From a virus, in the IMG/VR virus record IMGVR_UViG_3300043425_000238, positions 1 through 57,029 of that record: a DNA stretch of 57,029 bases; one strand, written 5' to 3'. The notes beneath the pieces were generated by a model. The model made no database searches. It was not told where the DNA came from and saw nothing but the letters and a program-made list of their open reading frames with translations. Shown piece by piece: positions 55,678-57,029 of this stretch. The position numbers were made by a program, and so were the translations under genes. The first letter of the stretch is position 1; the number at the start of each line of letters is the position of its first letter.

Positions 55678-57029
55678 TATTTTACCCCTCCTTTCAAATA
55701 TGCTAATGGTGACTTAGCGTCTGGGCTAAACTTACCCTTGGCTAAGGACTTACCTTTTTGTTTACGAAGTTGTTCGCGCATTTGGTCAAGAGCAGAAGCT
55801 CCAGCCTTGGTGCTACCGTTACCCAGCAACGCTACGGTTTCAGCATCGATCACGTATTCACCATCAGACAATCTGGCGTTTATTGTATCACTTCTGCCGT
55901 GACCTGTACCACGCGCTAGCATAGCTACATTTGACAATGCTCCGCCTTTAGCCATCGCAGTTTGAGGCGTTGTGATAGTAGGATTCATAAAGTTAACGCC
56001 AATACCACGTTGAATACGGTCCATCAATTCAGTATATTCAGGGGTGCCTGATTGAGGTAGCGTTGTAGTATTCCAACGTGCTGTATAGTCAGTTAACTCA
56101 CGATTCATTGCTGCTTTTTGTTCTTCTGTTAACCCAGCATTTTGGATTGCCATTTGTGCATCAGGGATTGACATGCCACCAAGTGCATTTAGTGCTGTCA
56201 AACCTGTTAATACGTTACCAGCAGAAATTCCTGAACCAAACAATCCAGTACTTGGCGCAGCTCCTGCTACGTTACCTGCATTTGCAGCAGCGGTGCTGCC
56301 ACTACCCAAGTTTGTTAGAATGTTTCCGGTTGAATCTTTAATCGCAGCGCCTGGATCAAAAGTACCTAAGTTAACGCCAGGACCTGTTGCATTAGCCAAG
56401 TTAACTCCTGCTCCGCCTGCTGGAACATTACCCAAGTTAATACCTGTACCACCAGCTTGAGATGAGAACACTCCGCCAGGTCCAGTCAAATAGTTCTTAG
56501 CGCTGCCAACCAAACCTTCAACGGTAGGTGCCATAGCTGACATACCGCCTGCCATTAAAGCACCAGGCAAGAATCCTTTACCTAAAACAGTAGAACCTAG
56601 ACCGCCGAGGACTGTAGAACCTAATGTAGCAGGGCTAATTACGCTTGTTAGCGCGTTACCGATACTAGATGGCAGCATGCTAGTTATGCCAGAACCTACA
56701 GTTTTAGAGAAGCCTCCTAGTACGCCACCAGGAGCTAAACCACCGCTAAGACCACCTAAGATAGCACCTTTTAAACCACCACCGTCCATGGCACCTAGAC
56801 CAGCACCAACTGCTGCACCAGCCCAAGGACCACCGATCGCAGTAGCTGCAATAGGTAAAGCAATCTTAGCTACTGATTTAAAGACCTTACCAATAGACTT
56901 AAGAATACCTTTTTTAAATTCATGCAAACCAGTGTTAGTGTTAATCGTGCCAGTACCGCCCATACGACGTAAGACTTCTGCTTCACGTGGATTGATATGG
57001 GCCAACATTGTGTCACCGCCACGGCCTTG
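55677..57029 (-). CDS. Large internal virion / ejection-type protein, C-terminal part (starts at 587 across the join)
   Basis: The frame is open to the window end at 57029 and joins bases 587-1 of the same gene, about 573 residues in total; the ATG at 57008 is internal. This part has glycine/alanine-rich hydrophobic stretches (LPIAATAIGGPWAGAAVGAG and similar, residues about 170-330), then a conserved-looking C-terminal domain RGTGHGRSDTINARLSDGEY, VIDAETVALLGNGSTKAGAS and LDQMREQLRKQKGKSL. The G.SD.I.A.LSDGEYV.DA..V..LG.GS...G.. pattern is widespread at the ends of phage internal proteins. In the repeat copy at 56939, codon AAC-ACT-AAC encodes Thr where position 128 encodes Pro. Confidence 0.75.
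   Translation of the reverse strand, partial: QGRGGDTMLAHINPREAEVLRRMGGTGTINTNTGLHEFKKGILKSIGKVFKSVAKIALPIAATAIGGPWAGAAVGAGLGAMDGGGLKGAILGGLSGGLAPGGVLGGFSKTVGSGITSMLPSSIGNALTSVISPATLGSTVLGGLGSTVLGKGFLPGALMAGGMSAMAPTVEGLVGSAKNYLTGPGGVFSSQAGGTGINLGNVPAGGAGVNLANATGPGVNLGTFDPGAAIKDSTGNILTNLGSGSTAAANAGNVAGAAPSTGLFGSGISAGNVLTGLTALNALGGMSIPDAQMAIQNAGLTEEQKAAMNRELTDYTARWNTTTLPQSGTPEYTELMDRIQRGIGVNFMNPTITTPQTAMAKGGALSNVAMLARGTGHGRSDTINARLSDGEYVIDAETVALLGNGSTKAGASALDQMREQLRKQKGKSLAKGKFSPDAKSPLAYLKGGVK
56812..57029. repeat. Terminal overlap, right copy
   Basis: Matches 1-218 with one difference (56939 T versus 128 G). See the left copy; it marks circular closure of the contig within one gene. Confidence 0.9.

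Noticed and set aside
1-57029. tRNA genes, CRISPR arrays, integrase and attachment sites, insertion sequences
   Set aside because: Looked for by eye on both strands; no cloverleaf with CCA-end pattern, no regular spacer repeats, no recombinase or transposase motifs. A tRNAscan or profile search could still find a divergent tRNA.

Overview
This window is a complete or near-complete genome of a lytic-looking tailed dsDNA bacteriophage, assembled as a circle of about 56.8 kb. The last 218 bases repeat the first 218 with one mismatch, and one gene runs through the contig join. The virion set (TerS, TerL, a long portal, scaffold, HK97-type capsid, SU10-type adaptor, nozzle-like protein and four large internal or ejection-type proteins, with no sheath, tube or classical tape measure) points to a podovirus. 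No integrase, tRNA, CRISPR array or insertion sequence was recognised. A spanin-like protein and a signal-peptide protein in the lysis block, and AGGAG-type ribosome binding sites, suggest a Gram-negative host; the host itself cannot be named.

Every supported gene is on the minus strand, so transcription runs from high to low coordinates in two long units. The early unit starts below 50.34 kb and ends at a UUCG-hairpin terminator at 31.76-31.79 kb. It encodes an SNF2-type helicase, a putative ssDNA-binding protein, a TOTE-like AEP primase, an SF1 helicase, a base-modification cassette (38.1-43.9 kb), a family A DNA polymerase, a TrfB-like regulator, about 20 very small proteins in tight overlaps, and a VRR-NUC nuclease. 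The late unit starts at TerS (31.3 kb), runs through packaging, head, tail-fibre, lysis and adaptor genes to base 1, re-enters at 57.0 kb with the internal virion proteins, and ends at a terminator at 50.83-50.86 kb.

The most interesting part is 38.1-43.9 kb: dCMP deaminase, a thymidylate-synthase-fold enzyme, a P-loop kinase fused to a uracil-DNA-glycosylase-like domain, a MazG-like pyrophosphohydrolase, a PLP-dependent enzyme, a helical protein of the aGPT-PPlase / 5-hmdU-DNA-kinase type, and an SGNH-hydrolase-like protein. This resembles the pyrimidine hypermodification pathways of phages such as ViI, M6, SP10 and phiW-14, but with an apparently different set of parts. The virion DNA therefore probably carries a modified pyrimidine.

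The two gene-free regions (31.33-31.87 and 50.34-50.88 kb) carry two diverged copies of a roughly 205 bp element in inverted orientation, rich in TGCTRATA iterons and palindromes. They are candidates for replication origins or for paired control regions of the two transcription units.
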